64,000 nucleotides of DNA, taken from contig NZ_QXXQ01000003.1 of assembly GCF_003570715.1 (NCBI RefSeq), positions 334,944 through 398,943 on the forward strand, given 5' to 3'. How positions within the stretch are numbered: position 1 is the stretch's first letter; each line of letters opens with the position of its first letter. Below, piece by piece: positions 8,397 to 16,470 of this stretch. Below the pieces are notes generated by a model. It was not told the origin of the DNA and searched no databases. It saw nothing but the letters and a program-made list of their open reading frames with translations. A program made the translations under genes and the position numbers. The stretch is from Gemmobacter lutimaris (lineage in GTDB: Bacteria; Pseudomonadota; Alphaproteobacteria; Rhodobacterales; Rhodobacteraceae).

Positions 8397-9668
8397 TCAG
8401 TTCGACGCGGCCAGCTTGACCGGCGATTTCGCGGGTTTGCCGGAATTGGCGTCGATGAAGTTCAGCACCAGCGGACGGATGTTCAGGCGCCACGACTTGC
8501 CCGCGAAGATCCCGTAGTGACCGGCGCCGGGTTCAAGGTGCTGGGCCTTCTTGTCTTCCGGCAGGTTGGTCAGCAGCTTCAGCGCGGCAAGGCACTGGCC
8601 GGGGGCCGAGATGTCGTCCTTCTCGCCTTCGACGATCTTCACCGCGACCTTGGTGATCGCCCCCATATCGACCTTCTTGCCTGCGACGGTAAAGACGTTG
8701 CGGGCAATTTCACGGTTCTTGAACACACGCTCTACCGTGGACAGGTAGAATTCCGCCGTCATGTCCATCACCGCCAGATATTCGTCGTAGAAGCGGTTGT
8801 GGGCGTCATGATCCGAAGCCTCGCCGCGGGCGACGCGCATGACCTGATCGGAGAACGCCTTGGAATGCCGTTCCGCATTCATCGACATGAAACCGGCAAG
8901 TTGCAGCAGACCCGGATAGACCAGCCGCCCGGCGCCCTTGTATTTGAAGCCGACGCGCTGGATCGCCCATTGTTCAAGCTGACCCATGGTAACACGGCGG
9001 CCAAAATCCGTCACTTCGGTGGCGGCGGCATCGGGGTCAACCGGCCCGCCCATCAGCGTCAGCGAACGGGGCTGGGCATCGGGGTCTTCGGCAGCCAGAT
9101 AGGCGGTGGCGGCCAAGGTCAGCGGCACCGGCTGGCAGACCGCGATGACATGGGTATCGGGGCCGAGGTGGCGCAGGAAATCGACCAGATACAGCACATA
9201 ATCCTCGACATCGAATTTCCCGGCAGAAACCGGGATGTCGCGGGCATTGTGCCAGTCGGTGACATAAACATCGGCGTCAGGCAGCAGGCTGGCGACGGTA
9301 GGACGCAGCAGCGTGGCGTAATGGCCCGACATTGGCGTCACGACGAGCATCTTGCGCGCCATCGGCGCCCGGCGGCGCACGAAGAACTGGATAAGATCGC
9401 CAAACGGCTTTTCGACCGCCTGCTTGATGTCCACGAGGTGGTCCTGCCCGTCCGGGCCGACAATGGAGCGGATGCCCCAGTCGGGCTTGGCGACCATGCG
9501 GCCGAAGGTGCGTTCTGTCACCTCGCCCCAGGCGGCAGTCAGATTGACCAGAGGATTGGTTGACAGCGCGAAGGCCGGATAAGACGCCATCGCACGCGCC
9601 GTTGCCCCCAGCCATTCATTTGTGTTGCGGGCAGTTTCCATAAGGTCGTAAGTCGCCATATACTTCAT
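8397..9668 (-). CDS. phaZ: Intracellular poly(3-hydroxybutyrate) depolymerase
   Basis: PhaZ mobilises stored PHB granules to 3-hydroxybutyrate. The 423-residue protein matches the intracellular depolymerase family, which uses cysteine rather than serine as nucleophile: Cys178 lies in VIAVCQPV. The family segments VVTPMSGHYATLLR and DVYVTDWHNARDIP are present, and the catalytic His is probably in EPGAGHYGIF near residue 390. The start at 9668 has AGGAGA five bases before it. A second ATG three codons in is less likely. The gene is divergent from phaC across 99 bp, so synthesis and degradation genes share a control region. Confidence 0.93.
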   Translation of the reverse strand: MKYMATYDLMETARNTNEWLGATARAMASYPAFALSTNPLVNLTAAWGEVTERTFGRMVAKPDWGIRSIVGPDGQDHLVDIKQAVEKPFGDLIQFFVRRRAPMARKMLVVTPMSGHYATLLRPTVASLLPDADVYVTDWHNARDIPVSAGKFDVEDYVLYLVDFLRHLGPDTHVIAVCQPVPLTLAATAYLAAEDPDAQPRSLTLMGGPVDPDAAATEVTDFGRRVTMGQLEQWAIQRVGFKYKGAGRLVYPGLLQLAGFMSMNAERHSKAFSDQVMRVARGEASDHDAHNRFYDEYLAVMDMTAEFYLSTVERVFKNREIARNVFTVAGKKVDMGAITKVAVKIVEGEKDDISAPGQCLAALKLLTNLPEDKKAQHLEPGAGHYGIFAGKSWRLNIRPLVLNFIDANSGKPAKSPVKLAASN

Positions 9669-9767
9669 CGCGTCTCCTTGCCCGCAGGGCCGTGGCTCCG
9701 CCGCGCACCCCCGGAAGGCAGGCGGATATGCTGCATGTGCGAAAAACTGTAGGGGGGATTTCTTAAT

Positions 9768-11561
9768 ATGACAACCGAGACCAAGGACGATGACGCACGG
9801 CTTGAGCGGCTCAATGCGAATCTTGTCAGGGTCGATGAGTTGTCGAGGCGTCTCGCGGCGGCCCTTTCTCACCGCAAACAGGTTGATATGTCTCTGCATG
9901 GCCCCTCGCAGGAGGTCTATCTGAAGGCCGCTGCGGCCTATGTTGCGGAAATGATGCAGGACCCTTCGAAAATCATCGAGCAACAGGTCGGCTACTGGGG
10001 AAAGACCCTGAAACACTATGTGCAGGCGCAGCATGCGCTGACGCAGGGTGAATTGAAGGCCCCCGCTGATCCGGGTCCGAAGGACAAGCGATTCGGAAAC
10101 CCGCTTTGGGACAGCCACCCGTTCTTCAACTACCTCAAGCAGCAATATCTGATGAATGCCGATGCGATTTCCGGCGCGGTTGCCGGAATCGAGACGCTGG
10201 ACCCGACCGACAAGAAACGGATCGAATATTTCTCGCGCCAGCTTGTCGATATGTTCTCGCCCACCAATTTCCTTGGCACCAACCCCGACGCGCTGGAGCG
10301 TGCGGTGGCGACCGACGGGGAAAGCCTTGTGCGTGGGCTGGAAAACCTCGTGCGGGACATCGAAAGCAATCACGGCGACGTGCTGGTGACGCTGGCGGAC
10401 CGCAATGCCTTTCATGTGGGCGAAAACATCGCCACGGCACCGGGTTCGGTCGTGTTCCGCAATCATATGCTGGAACTGATCCAGTATACCCCGACGACGG
10501 AAAAGGTGCACCAGACCCCGTTGCTGATCTTCCCGCCGTGGATCAACAAGTTCTACATTCTGGATCTGAAGCCCGCCAACAGCCTGATCCGCTGGATCGT
10601 CGATCAGGGCTTTACCCTGTTCGTGGTCAGTTGGGTCAACCCGGATGCCAGCTACGCCAATATTGGCATGGATGACTATATCCGTGACGGCTATCTGGCG
10701 GCGATCAACGAGGTGAAGCAGATCACCGGCGAAAAGCAGATCAATGCCGTTGGCTACTGCATCGCGGGAACGACGCTGAGCCTGACGCTGGCCCATATGC
10801 AGAAGACCGGCGACAAGTCGGTGAAATCGGCGACGCTGTTCACCACCCTCACCGATTTCAGCGATCAGGGTGAGGTCGGGGTTTTCCTCAACAACGATTT
10901 CATTGACGGAATCGAGCGACAGGTCGCGGTGGACGGTGTGCTGGACAAGTTCTTCATGAGCAAGACGTTCAGCTTTCTGCGATCGAACGACCTGATCTAT
11001 CAGCCCGCGATCAAGAGCTACATGATGGGCGAGGCGCCCCCCGCCTTCGACCTGCTGTTCTGGAACGGCGACGGCACCAACCTGCCCGCCAGAATGGCGG
11101 TCGAATATCTGCGCGGCCTTTGCCAGAACGACGAATTCGCGCGCGAGGGCTTTCCGGTCTTTGGTGAAAGGGTCAAGTTGTCGGATGTGAAGGTGCCGAT
11201 GTGCGCAATCGCGTGTGAGACCGATCACATTGCCGCCTGGAAAAGCAGCTTCAACGGCGTGCGTCAGATGGGATCGAAGGACAAGACCTTCATCGTCTCC
11301 GAAAGCGGCCATATCGCAGGGATCGTCAATCCGCCGTCCAAGGGCAAGTATGGCCATTATACGAATGACGGACCGATGACCTCGGCCGAGGAATGGATGC
11401 AGGCCGCGACCTTCACACCGGGAAGCTGGTGGCCGCGCTGGGGAGAGTGGCTGGCAGGGCGGTCAGGCAAGATGATTCCCGCGCGCGTTCCCGGCGATTC
11501 GACCAATCCGGTTCTGGCTGCCGCCCCCGGAACTTACGTCGCGGCAGTCCCAAGTGCCTGA
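9768..11561 (+). CDS. phaC: Class I poly(3-hydroxyalkanoate) synthase
   Basis: PhaC polymerises 3-hydroxyacyl-CoA into PHA on granule surfaces. The 597-residue length fits class I single-subunit synthases. The lipase-like box GYCIAG puts the active Cys at residue 331. The catalytic Asp falls in ACETDHIAAW and His in SESGHIAGIVNPP. The N-terminal PhaC_N region (about 60-230) contains the conserved RNPLW-like and F-S-P-x-N-F segments. A run of G (AGGGGGG) before the ATG serves as ribosome binding site. phaP and phaR follow on the same strand, each after an intergenic gap with its own signals. Confidence 0.95.
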   Translation: MTTETKDDDARLERLNANLVRVDELSRRLAAALSHRKQVDMSLHGPSQEVYLKAAAAYVAEMMQDPSKIIEQQVGYWGKTLKHYVQAQHALTQGELKAPADPGPKDKRFGNPLWDSHPFFNYLKQQYLMNADAISGAVAGIETLDPTDKKRIEYFSRQLVDMFSPTNFLGTNPDALERAVATDGESLVRGLENLVRDIESNHGDVLVTLADRNAFHVGENIATAPGSVVFRNHMLELIQYTPTTEKVHQTPLLIFPPWINKFYILDLKPANSLIRWIVDQGFTLFVVSWVNPDASYANIGMDDYIRDGYLAAINEVKQITGEKQINAVGYCIAGTTLSLTLAHMQKTGDKSVKSATLFTTLTDFSDQGEVGVFLNNDFIDGIERQVAVDGVLDKFFMSKTFSFLRSNDLIYQPAIKSYMMGEAPPAFDLLFWNGDGTNLPARMAVEYLRGLCQNDEFAREGFPVFGERVKLSDVKVPMCAIACETDHIAAWKSSFNGVRQMGSKDKTFIVSESGHIAGIVNPPSKGKYGHYTNDGPMTSAEEWMQAATFTPGSWWPRWGEWLAGRSGKMIPARVPGDSTNPVLAAAPGTYVAAVPSA

Positions 11562-11608
11562 ATCGGTTTGATATTGCCGCAGTGTTTCCTCTACAACCCC
11601 TGATTTTG

Positions 11609-11619
11609 CTGCGTCGCAG
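11609..11619. promoter_or_regulatory. PhaR-type operator 1
   Basis: The sequence CTGC-GTC-GCAG fits the CTGC-N3-GCAG site described for PhaR of Paracoccus. It lies ten bases upstream of the -35 element of the proposed phaP promoter. Confidence 0.6.
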
Positions 11620-11628
11620 AAAATTCAC

Positions 11629-11657
11629 TTGAATTTCTGCGGTGCAGCATTTACATA
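11629..11657 (+). promoter_or_regulatory. Promoter of phaP
   Basis: TTGAAT (11629-11634) and TACATA (11652-11657) are separated by 17 bases, giving a transcription start about 45 bases before the phaP ATG. The second PhaR-type operator fills most of the spacer, so a bound repressor would block RNA polymerase directly. Confidence 0.6.
11637..11647. promoter_or_regulatory. PhaR-type operator 2, inside the phaP promoter spacer
   Basis: CTGC-GGT-GCAG is a second exact CTGC-N3-GCAG site, 28 bases centre to centre from operator 1. A further inverted repeat, GCACTG-CTT-CAGTGC at 11673-11687, lies in the leader but has a different form. Confidence 0.6.
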
Positions 11658-11711
11658 GGATGGCAGGAAACGGCACTGCTTCAGTGCAGACCCGATAGAT
11701 GGAGCACTAGG

Positions 11712-12167
11712 ATGACCAAGACCCCCGATATGACCAAGATGGTTCAGGACATGATGGCTGCGTTCCCGGTGGACGGCACCGCGTTCCAGAACGCGTTCAA
11801 GACCCAGGCCGCCATGGGCGAAAAGCTGACCAAGGTTGCGCTGGAAGCTGCCGAGAAATCGACCGAGATCACCTCGAAATGGGCCAAGGACACCATCGCC
11901 AAGATGGCCGACGCCTCGAAAGCCAAGGCTGATGTCGCCGAATACGGCAAAGCCGCTTCGGACTTCGCTTCGTCCGCGGCTGAAATGGCTGCCGAAAACA
12001 TGGCTGCTTTCGCCGAGATCGCCAAGAAAGTGCAGATGGAAACCGTCGAGCTGATGCTCGCCGCCGGCAAGGACGCTTCGGAAGAAGCTCAGGCTGCCGT
12101 GAAGAAGGCCACCACCGAAGCGAGCGCTGCGGTGAAGAAAGCCGCTTCGGCCGCTGCCGCGAAGTAA
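11712..12167 (+). CDS. phaP: Phasin (PHA granule-associated protein)
   Basis: Phasins coat PHA granules and control their number and size. This 151-residue protein is mostly amphipathic helix, with repeated Ala-Ala-Glu and Lys-rich heptads. A short N-terminal segment rich in Met (MTKTPDMTKMVQDMMAAF) leads in, and the C-terminal end is an Ala/Lys/Glu tract. GGAG lies seven bases before the ATG. Its position between phaC and phaR, the PhaR-type operators in front and the strong terminator behind suggest a separately transcribed, highly expressed gene controlled by granule-titrated PhaR. Confidence 0.88.
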   Translation: MTKTPDMTKMVQDMMAAFPVDGTAFQNAFKTQAAMGEKLTKVALEAAEKSTEITSKWAKDTIAKMADASKAKADVAEYGKAASDFASSAAEMAAENMAAFAEIAKKVQMETVELMLAAGKDASEEAQAAVKKATTEASAAVKKAASAAAAK

Positions 12168-12174
12168 TCTTCGC

Positions 12175-12212
12175 GCGCATCCCCGGCACCTCCTCCCAGC
12201 CGGGGGATGCGC
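12175..12212 (+). terminator. First hairpin after phaP
   Basis: GCGCATCCCCGGC (12175-12187) pairs with GCCGGGGGATGCGC (12199-12212) with one bulged G and an 11-base loop. It directly precedes the main terminator and may stabilise the phaP mRNA 3' end. Confidence 0.5.
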
Positions 12213-12246
12213 AAGGGCGGGCTTCGGCCCGCCCTTTCTTTTTGCT
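12213..12246 (+). terminator. Rho-independent terminator of phaP
   Basis: A perfect ten-pair stem AAGGGCGGGC/GCCCGCCCTT with a TTCG tetraloop is followed by TCTTTTTGC. This is one of the clearest terminators in the window. Confidence 0.88.
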
Positions 12247-12309
12247 TTCCTTTTCCGCTGCGCCTGCCCTAATCTTCTCTGCAAGCGCACAAGAGGGGAG
12301 GGCGCCGCC

Positions 12310-12873
12310 ATGGCCAATACCGAGAAGCCGCTGCTGATCAAACGCTATGCCAGCCGCCGTCTCTACAACACCGAAACCAGCGATTATGTGACGCTGGAAG
12401 ATATTGCCGGCTTCATTCGTGCCGGGCGCGAGGTGCAGATCGTCGATCTGAAGTCGGGCGATGACCTGACCCGCCAATACCTGCTTCAGATCGTGGCCGA
12501 ACATGAAAGCAAGGGCGAAAGCGTCCTTCCGATCAATGTGCTGACCGATCTTGTGCGCAGCTACACCACCGAGATGCAAAGCGTGGTGCCGCATTTCCTT
12601 GCCGCCTCGTTCGAGATGCTGCGCGACGGCCAGTCGAAAATGATGGAGAATTTCAGCAGCTTCCCCAATCCGATGAGCGCGATGCCGGGTTTCGAGGCGA
12701 TGCGTAAACAGCAGGAGGCCTTCATGAAGTCCATGATGGGTGGACTGCCGGGCTGGGCCCCCACCGGACCAGAGCGCGAGGCCGGAGAAGACAAGCCGGG
12801 CGGTTCGGCCGAGGAACTGGCGCAGATCCGCAAGCAACTTGCCGAGTTGCAGTCGAAGCTGTCAAAGCTCTGA
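12310..12873 (+). CDS. phaR: PHA synthesis regulator PhaR
   Basis: PhaR binds both DNA and PHB. It represses phasin and synthase genes until granules titrate it away. The 187-residue protein has the PHB/PHA accumulation regulator DNA-binding domain at the N-terminus (IKRYASRRLYNTETSDYVTLEDI, residues 10-32), then the PHB_acc repeat region and a C-terminal coiled coil (about 160-187). A GAGGGGAGG ribosome binding site precedes the ATG. The likely targets are the two CTGC-N3-GCAG sites upstream of phaP. The LysR gene starts 23 bp downstream and may be cotranscribed. Confidence 0.93.
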   Translation: MANTEKPLLIKRYASRRLYNTETSDYVTLEDIAGFIRAGREVQIVDLKSGDDLTRQYLLQIVAEHESKGESVLPINVLTDLVRSYTTEMQSVVPHFLAASFEMLRDGQSKMMENFSSFPNPMSAMPGFEAMRKQQEAFMKSMMGGLPGWAPTGPEREAGEDKPGGSAEELAQIRKQLAELQSKLSKL

Positions 12874-12895
12874 TCCTGACAACCCCGGTGCGGCA

Positions 12896-13864
12896 ATGAC
12901 CGAAAACCAGAGCCGCATTTCCCTTTGGGGTGTCGAGGTGTTTCTGGCTGCGGCCGAGGCGGGGTCGATCTCTGCCGCAGCGCGGCGCCTGGGGGCCAGC
13001 GCCTCTACCATCAGCCAGCAACTCGCGGCGCTTGAGGCGACCTTGGGCACGGTTCTTCTGGATCGTGGCGCCAGGCCGATGAAACTGACTTCGGCGGGCC
13101 GGGTGTTCTTGCGGCACGCACGCGCCATGCTGGACAGCGCCACCGCCGCGCGGGCGGAACTGGCGCTGGCCGATCTGTCGGGCCTGCCGCGTTTACGGCT
13201 GGGCGTGATCGAGGATCTGGACTCCGATGTCACGCCGCGCCTGCTGGCCGCACTGGCCGCGCAGTTCCGCAACAGCCGCTTTTTGCTGGAAACCGGGGCA
13301 AGCCATCGCCTGCTGGACCAGCTTTCGGCGCGCGCGCTGGATATGGTGGTCACCGCCGATCCCGGCCTTGCCCGCAGCAGCGAGCCGGGGGAGGAAACTT
13401 ATCCCCTGCTGGCCGAACCCTTTGTCGTCGCCCTGCCGCAGGGCACACCGGCCGGCGATCTGGCTGAAACCCTGCGCGGGTTGCCGTTGATCCACTATTC
13501 CGCGCGGCATCTGATGGGGCGGCAGATTGCGGCGCATCTGGCCGGGCAGAACCTGACACTGGCGCATCGGTTTGAACTGGACAGCTATCACGCCATTCTG
13601 GCCATGGTTGCGGCGGGGCAGGGCTGGACGATCCTCACCCCGCTGGCCCTGCACCATGCGGCGCGCTTCCTGCCTGAGGTTGTGGTGCAGCCGCTGCCCT
13701 TCGGCGCGCTGGAACGGCGGATTGTGCTGTCCGCGCGCAGCGGCGCCTTACAGACCATGCCGGGACAGGTGCGCAAGCATGTGCAGGCCCTGCTGGCAGA
13801 GGCGGTGATCGCCCCGGCGCTGATGCGCTGGCCCTGGCTCGACGGGCAGTTGCGGCTGCTTTAG
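12896..13864 (+). CDS. LysR-family transcriptional regulator
   Basis: The 322-residue protein has the LysR layout: an N-terminal winged helix-turn-helix (VEVFLAAAEAGSISAAARRL, with SASTISQQLAALE as recognition part, residues 11-50) and a periplasmic-binding-like effector domain from about residue 90. The ATG starts 23 bp after phaR. The stop codon overlaps the stop of the convergent aminotransferase gene by three to four bases. LysR proteins usually control a neighbouring gene, but here no divergent partner exists. It could act on the PHA genes or on the amine-utilisation operon that ends next to it. This is inference. Confidence 0.85.
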   Translation: MTENQSRISLWGVEVFLAAAEAGSISAAARRLGASASTISQQLAALEATLGTVLLDRGARPMKLTSAGRVFLRHARAMLDSATAARAELALADLSGLPRLRLGVIEDLDSDVTPRLLAALAAQFRNSRFLLETGASHRLLDQLSARALDMVVTADPGLARSSEPGEETYPLLAEPFVVALPQGTPAGDLAETLRGLPLIHYSARHLMGRQIAAHLAGQNLTLAHRFELDSYHAILAMVAAGQGWTILTPLALHHAARFLPEVVVQPLPFGALERRIVLSARSGALQTMPGQVRKHVQALLAEAVIAPALMRWPWLDGQLRLL

Positions 13865-15048
13865 CCCTTCACATCCATCGCTGCGGCGACCAGTGCCTCG
13901 GCAATGAAATCCAGTTCCGCCCGGTTCAACCGTGTCGGCAGCCGCACGTCACAGGCGCGCATCAGCATGGCACGGGTCTGCGGCAATTCCGGCAGTTCGC
14001 CCAGAAACTGCCAGTTCCAGAACGCTCGGGCGTTGTCATCGCTGAGGCCGAACACCTGCACCGAAACGCCGCGCGTCTTGGCGGCAGTCTGGAAGGCGCG
14101 GGCCTCGGCGTCAGTTTCAAAGCCCACGAGATTGAACTGGATCGAATCCGGCGCGCGTTCCTCCGGGGGCAGCGGTGCGGGCACCGACAGCCAGGGCGAG
14201 CGGTTCAGCAGATCGGCAACGTGATCGTGGTTCTCGCGCCCCTTTTCCACCCGCCGCGCCAGCTCCGGCAGTTGCGGGCGGATCACGGCGGCAGACAGGT
14301 TCTGCATCCGCATATTGTAGAGCGGTAGTTTGTTCTGCCACAGCATATAGCTGTTTTGCAGGCCCGGATGCTTCTTCCAGTTATGTTCATAGGCGCCCGA
14401 CATGATGACGGCGCGGGCTGCCAGTTCCGGATCGTCGGTGATCAGGATGCCACCTTCGCCTGCGTTGATCATCTTGTAGGACTGAAAGCTGAAACAGCCG
14501 ATCTTGCCAATGGTGCCGATGTTGCGGCCATGCCAGGTGGTACCAAGACTATGTGCCGCATCTTCGACCACCGGCACGTCTGCCGCATCGCAAAGCTGCA
14601 TGATTGCGTCCATGTCCGAGGTATGGCCGCGCATGTGGCTGATGATGACCGCCGCCGCGCCGGGTAGCTTGGCGGCGAAATCGGCCATATCCACACGATA
14701 GTTCTCGCCCACTTCAACCAGAACGGGGGTGCAGTCGGCATGCACCACAGCCGAGGGCACGGCGGCGAAGGTAAACGCCGGGATCAGCACCTTGGCTCCG
14801 CGCGGCAGGTCCAGCGCCTTCAGCGACAGGAACAGCGCGGCGGAGCAGGACGATACCGCCAGCGCATAGCGGGCGCCCAGAAGCGCGGCGAATTCGGCTT
14901 CCAGCAGGGCGACCGGGGCACCTTCGGGCGCAGTGTAGCGGAACAGGTCACCCGAGGCGAGCAGCCCCTCGATCGCCGCGCGCGCGGCCTCGGGGATCGG
15001 TTCGGCGTCATAGACATTGGGCGGGGCGATCTGTCCGTCAGCGGCCAT
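13861..15048 (-). CDS. DegT/DnrJ/EryC1/StrS-family PLP aminotransferase
   Basis: The 395-residue protein has the fold-type I PLP signature of the DegT family. SSCSAALFLSLKAL binds the phosphate, EDAAHSLGT holds the cofactor-stacking region, and the Schiff-base lysine is Lys192 in SFQSYKMINAGEGG. Most members aminate keto-sugars, but a substantial group sits in amine or amino-acid clusters with unknown substrates. This gene is the last of a minus-strand run that includes two glutamine-synthetase-like ligases and a PuuB-like oxidase, so a non-sugar amine substrate is plausible. Its ribosome binding site AGGAAAG lies in the arm of a hairpin. Confidence 0.85.
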   Translation of the reverse strand: MAADGQIAPPNVYDAEPIPEAARAAIEGLLASGDLFRYTAPEGAPVALLEAEFAALLGARYALAVSSCSAALFLSLKALDLPRGAKVLIPAFTFAAVPSAVVHADCTPVLVEVGENYRVDMADFAAKLPGAAAVIISHMRGHTSDMDAIMQLCDAADVPVVEDAAHSLGTTWHGRNIGTIGKIGCFSFQSYKMINAGEGGILITDDPELAARAVIMSGAYEHNWKKHPGLQNSYMLWQNKLPLYNMRMQNLSAAVIRPQLPELARRVEKGRENHDHVADLLNRSPWLSVPAPLPPEERAPDSIQFNLVGFETDAEARAFQTAAKTRGVSVQVFGLSDDNARAFWNWQFLGELPELPQTRAMLMRACDVRLPTRLNRAELDFIAEALVAAAMDVKG

Positions 15049-15053
15049 ATTCG

Positions 15054-15082
15054 GCTTTCCTGAAACTTTTCTTCGGGAAAGC
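15054..15082 (-). promoter_or_regulatory. Hairpin covering the aminotransferase ribosome binding site
   Basis: On the minus strand GCTTTCC and GGAAAGC form seven pairs across a 15-base loop. The 3' arm contains the AGGAAAG Shine-Dalgarno sequence six bases before the ATG, so the folded form would hide it. Confidence 0.4.
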
Positions 15083-15161
15083 TGTAAGCTGAACGGCCTG
15101 CCAATGCCAGCAACAAGTGCATGACAGGCGGAAGGGACGGGGCTTTCCGCCGACCTGAGGG

Positions 15162-16463
15162 TCAGATGCCCAGCCGGTCGCGCAGCGAAAACCAGGTCAT
15201 TGCGGCCACCAGCATCGGCCAGCGCAAGGCGACGCCGCCGGGGAAGCGCGGCTGCGGCAATGCGGCCATCAGGTCGAACCGCTCCGCCTGCCCGCGCAAA
15301 GCCTCGGCCATCAGCTTGCCTGCCAGCGTCGCCAGCGCGACCCCATGGCCGGAAAAGCCGGAGGCCGACAGGATATTGCCGGTCACGCGGGTAAAGCAGG
15401 GCAGTCGGTTCATGGTGATTGCCAGCGTCCCGCCCCAGGCGTAATCAATCCTCGCGTCGCGCAGTTGCGGATAGACCTCAAGCATTGGCTTTGACACGGT
15501 TTTCACGATGTCTGGAAACTTCCAGCCATAGCTTTCGCCGCCGCCGAACAGCAGGCGATTGTCTTCCGACAGGCGCCAGTAGTTCACCACGAATTTCGTA
15601 TCCGCCACGGCGACGGGCTTTGACAGGATCTCTGCCGCGCGGTCGCCCAAAGGTTCGGTTGCGACGATGAAATTGTTGATCGGCATGACCTTGGCGGCCA
15701 CCTGCGGCTCCAGCCCGCCAAGATAGCCGTTGCAGGCCAGCACCACATGATTGGCAACCACCCGGCCGTGGTTGGTGGCCACGGTCGCCGGGGTGCCCTT
15801 GTCGATCCGGTGCACTGGGCTGGTTTCATGGATCACCGCACCTGCCGCCGCCGCTGCCTGTGCCAGCCCCAGCGCGTAGTTCAAGGGGTGCACATGCCCG
15901 GCGCCCCAGTCGATTTCGCCGCCTTTGTAAGCGTCGGACCCGATCAGCGCGCGGATTCCGGCACGGTCCAGAACCTCCAACTGGTCATAGCCATAATCGC
16001 GATGCAGTTTTTCGGCATAAGTGTGGGTGTGGCGGACCTCGCGGTCATGCCAGCAGGCATGGGCCACGCCGGGATGGAAGGTGCAGGGCATCGCGTGATC
16101 GGCGATCAGCCCCTTGACCAGCGCCTTGGCCTCTTCCGCCATATCCCAGTAGCGGCGCGCGTTTTCGCGCCCGGCGATCCGCTCCATTTCTTCCTGGTCA
16201 AGCCGCTGGCCGCTGCCGACCTGCCCGCCGTTGCGCCCCGAGGCACCAAAGCCCACGCGATGCGCCTCCAGCACCACGACGCGCAGGCCGGCTTGCGCCA
16301 GATGCAGCGCGGCGGAAAGGCCGGTATAGCCTGCACCGATCACGCAGACATCTGCGCGCACCTCGCCCCGCAGTTTGGGGAAGGGGGCAAGCTCGGCCTT
16401 GGTGGCGGCGTAAAAGCTGGCCGGGTAGTGGCCCGGCCGGTCGTTTGCGTAAAGAAGGTTCAT
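15162..16463 (-). CDS. puuB: FAD-dependent amine oxidoreductase, PuuB-like (gamma-glutamylputrescine oxidase family)
   Basis: In the E. coli Puu pathway PuuB oxidises gamma-glutamylputrescine to the aldehyde with release of ammonia and peroxide. The 433-residue protein has the DAO-fold FAD site CVIGAGYTGLSAALHLAQAG (about residues 40-59), VVVLEAHRVGFGASGRNGGQ and a C-terminal FSGHGVALATLAGKLMAEAL FAD-binding segment. All resemble PuuB. The start lies seven bases after the stop of the glutamine-synthetase-like gene, so the two are translationally close. The exact substrate could be another gamma-glutamylated amine. Confidence 0.82.
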   Translation of the reverse strand: MNLLYANDRPGHYPASFYAATKAELAPFPKLRGEVRADVCVIGAGYTGLSAALHLAQAGLRVVVLEAHRVGFGASGRNGGQVGSGQRLDQEEMERIAGRENARRYWDMAEEAKALVKGLIADHAMPCTFHPGVAHACWHDREVRHTHTYAEKLHRDYGYDQLEVLDRAGIRALIGSDAYKGGEIDWGAGHVHPLNYALGLAQAAAAAGAVIHETSPVHRIDKGTPATVATNHGRVVANHVVLACNGYLGGLEPQVAAKVMPINNFIVATEPLGDRAAEILSKPVAVADTKFVVNYWRLSEDNRLLFGGGESYGWKFPDIVKTVSKPMLEVYPQLRDARIDYAWGGTLAITMNRLPCFTRVTGNILSASGFSGHGVALATLAGKLMAEALRGQAERFDLMAALPQPRFPGGVALRWPMLVAAMTWFSLRDRLGI

Positions 16464-16470
16464 GCGAGCC

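Noticed and set aside
8397..11357. A 986-residue minus-strand frame covering phaZ and most of phaC antisense
   Set aside because: Only the last 423 codons encode phaZ. The upstream part is antisense to phaC and lacks motifs, so the gene start is set at 9668.
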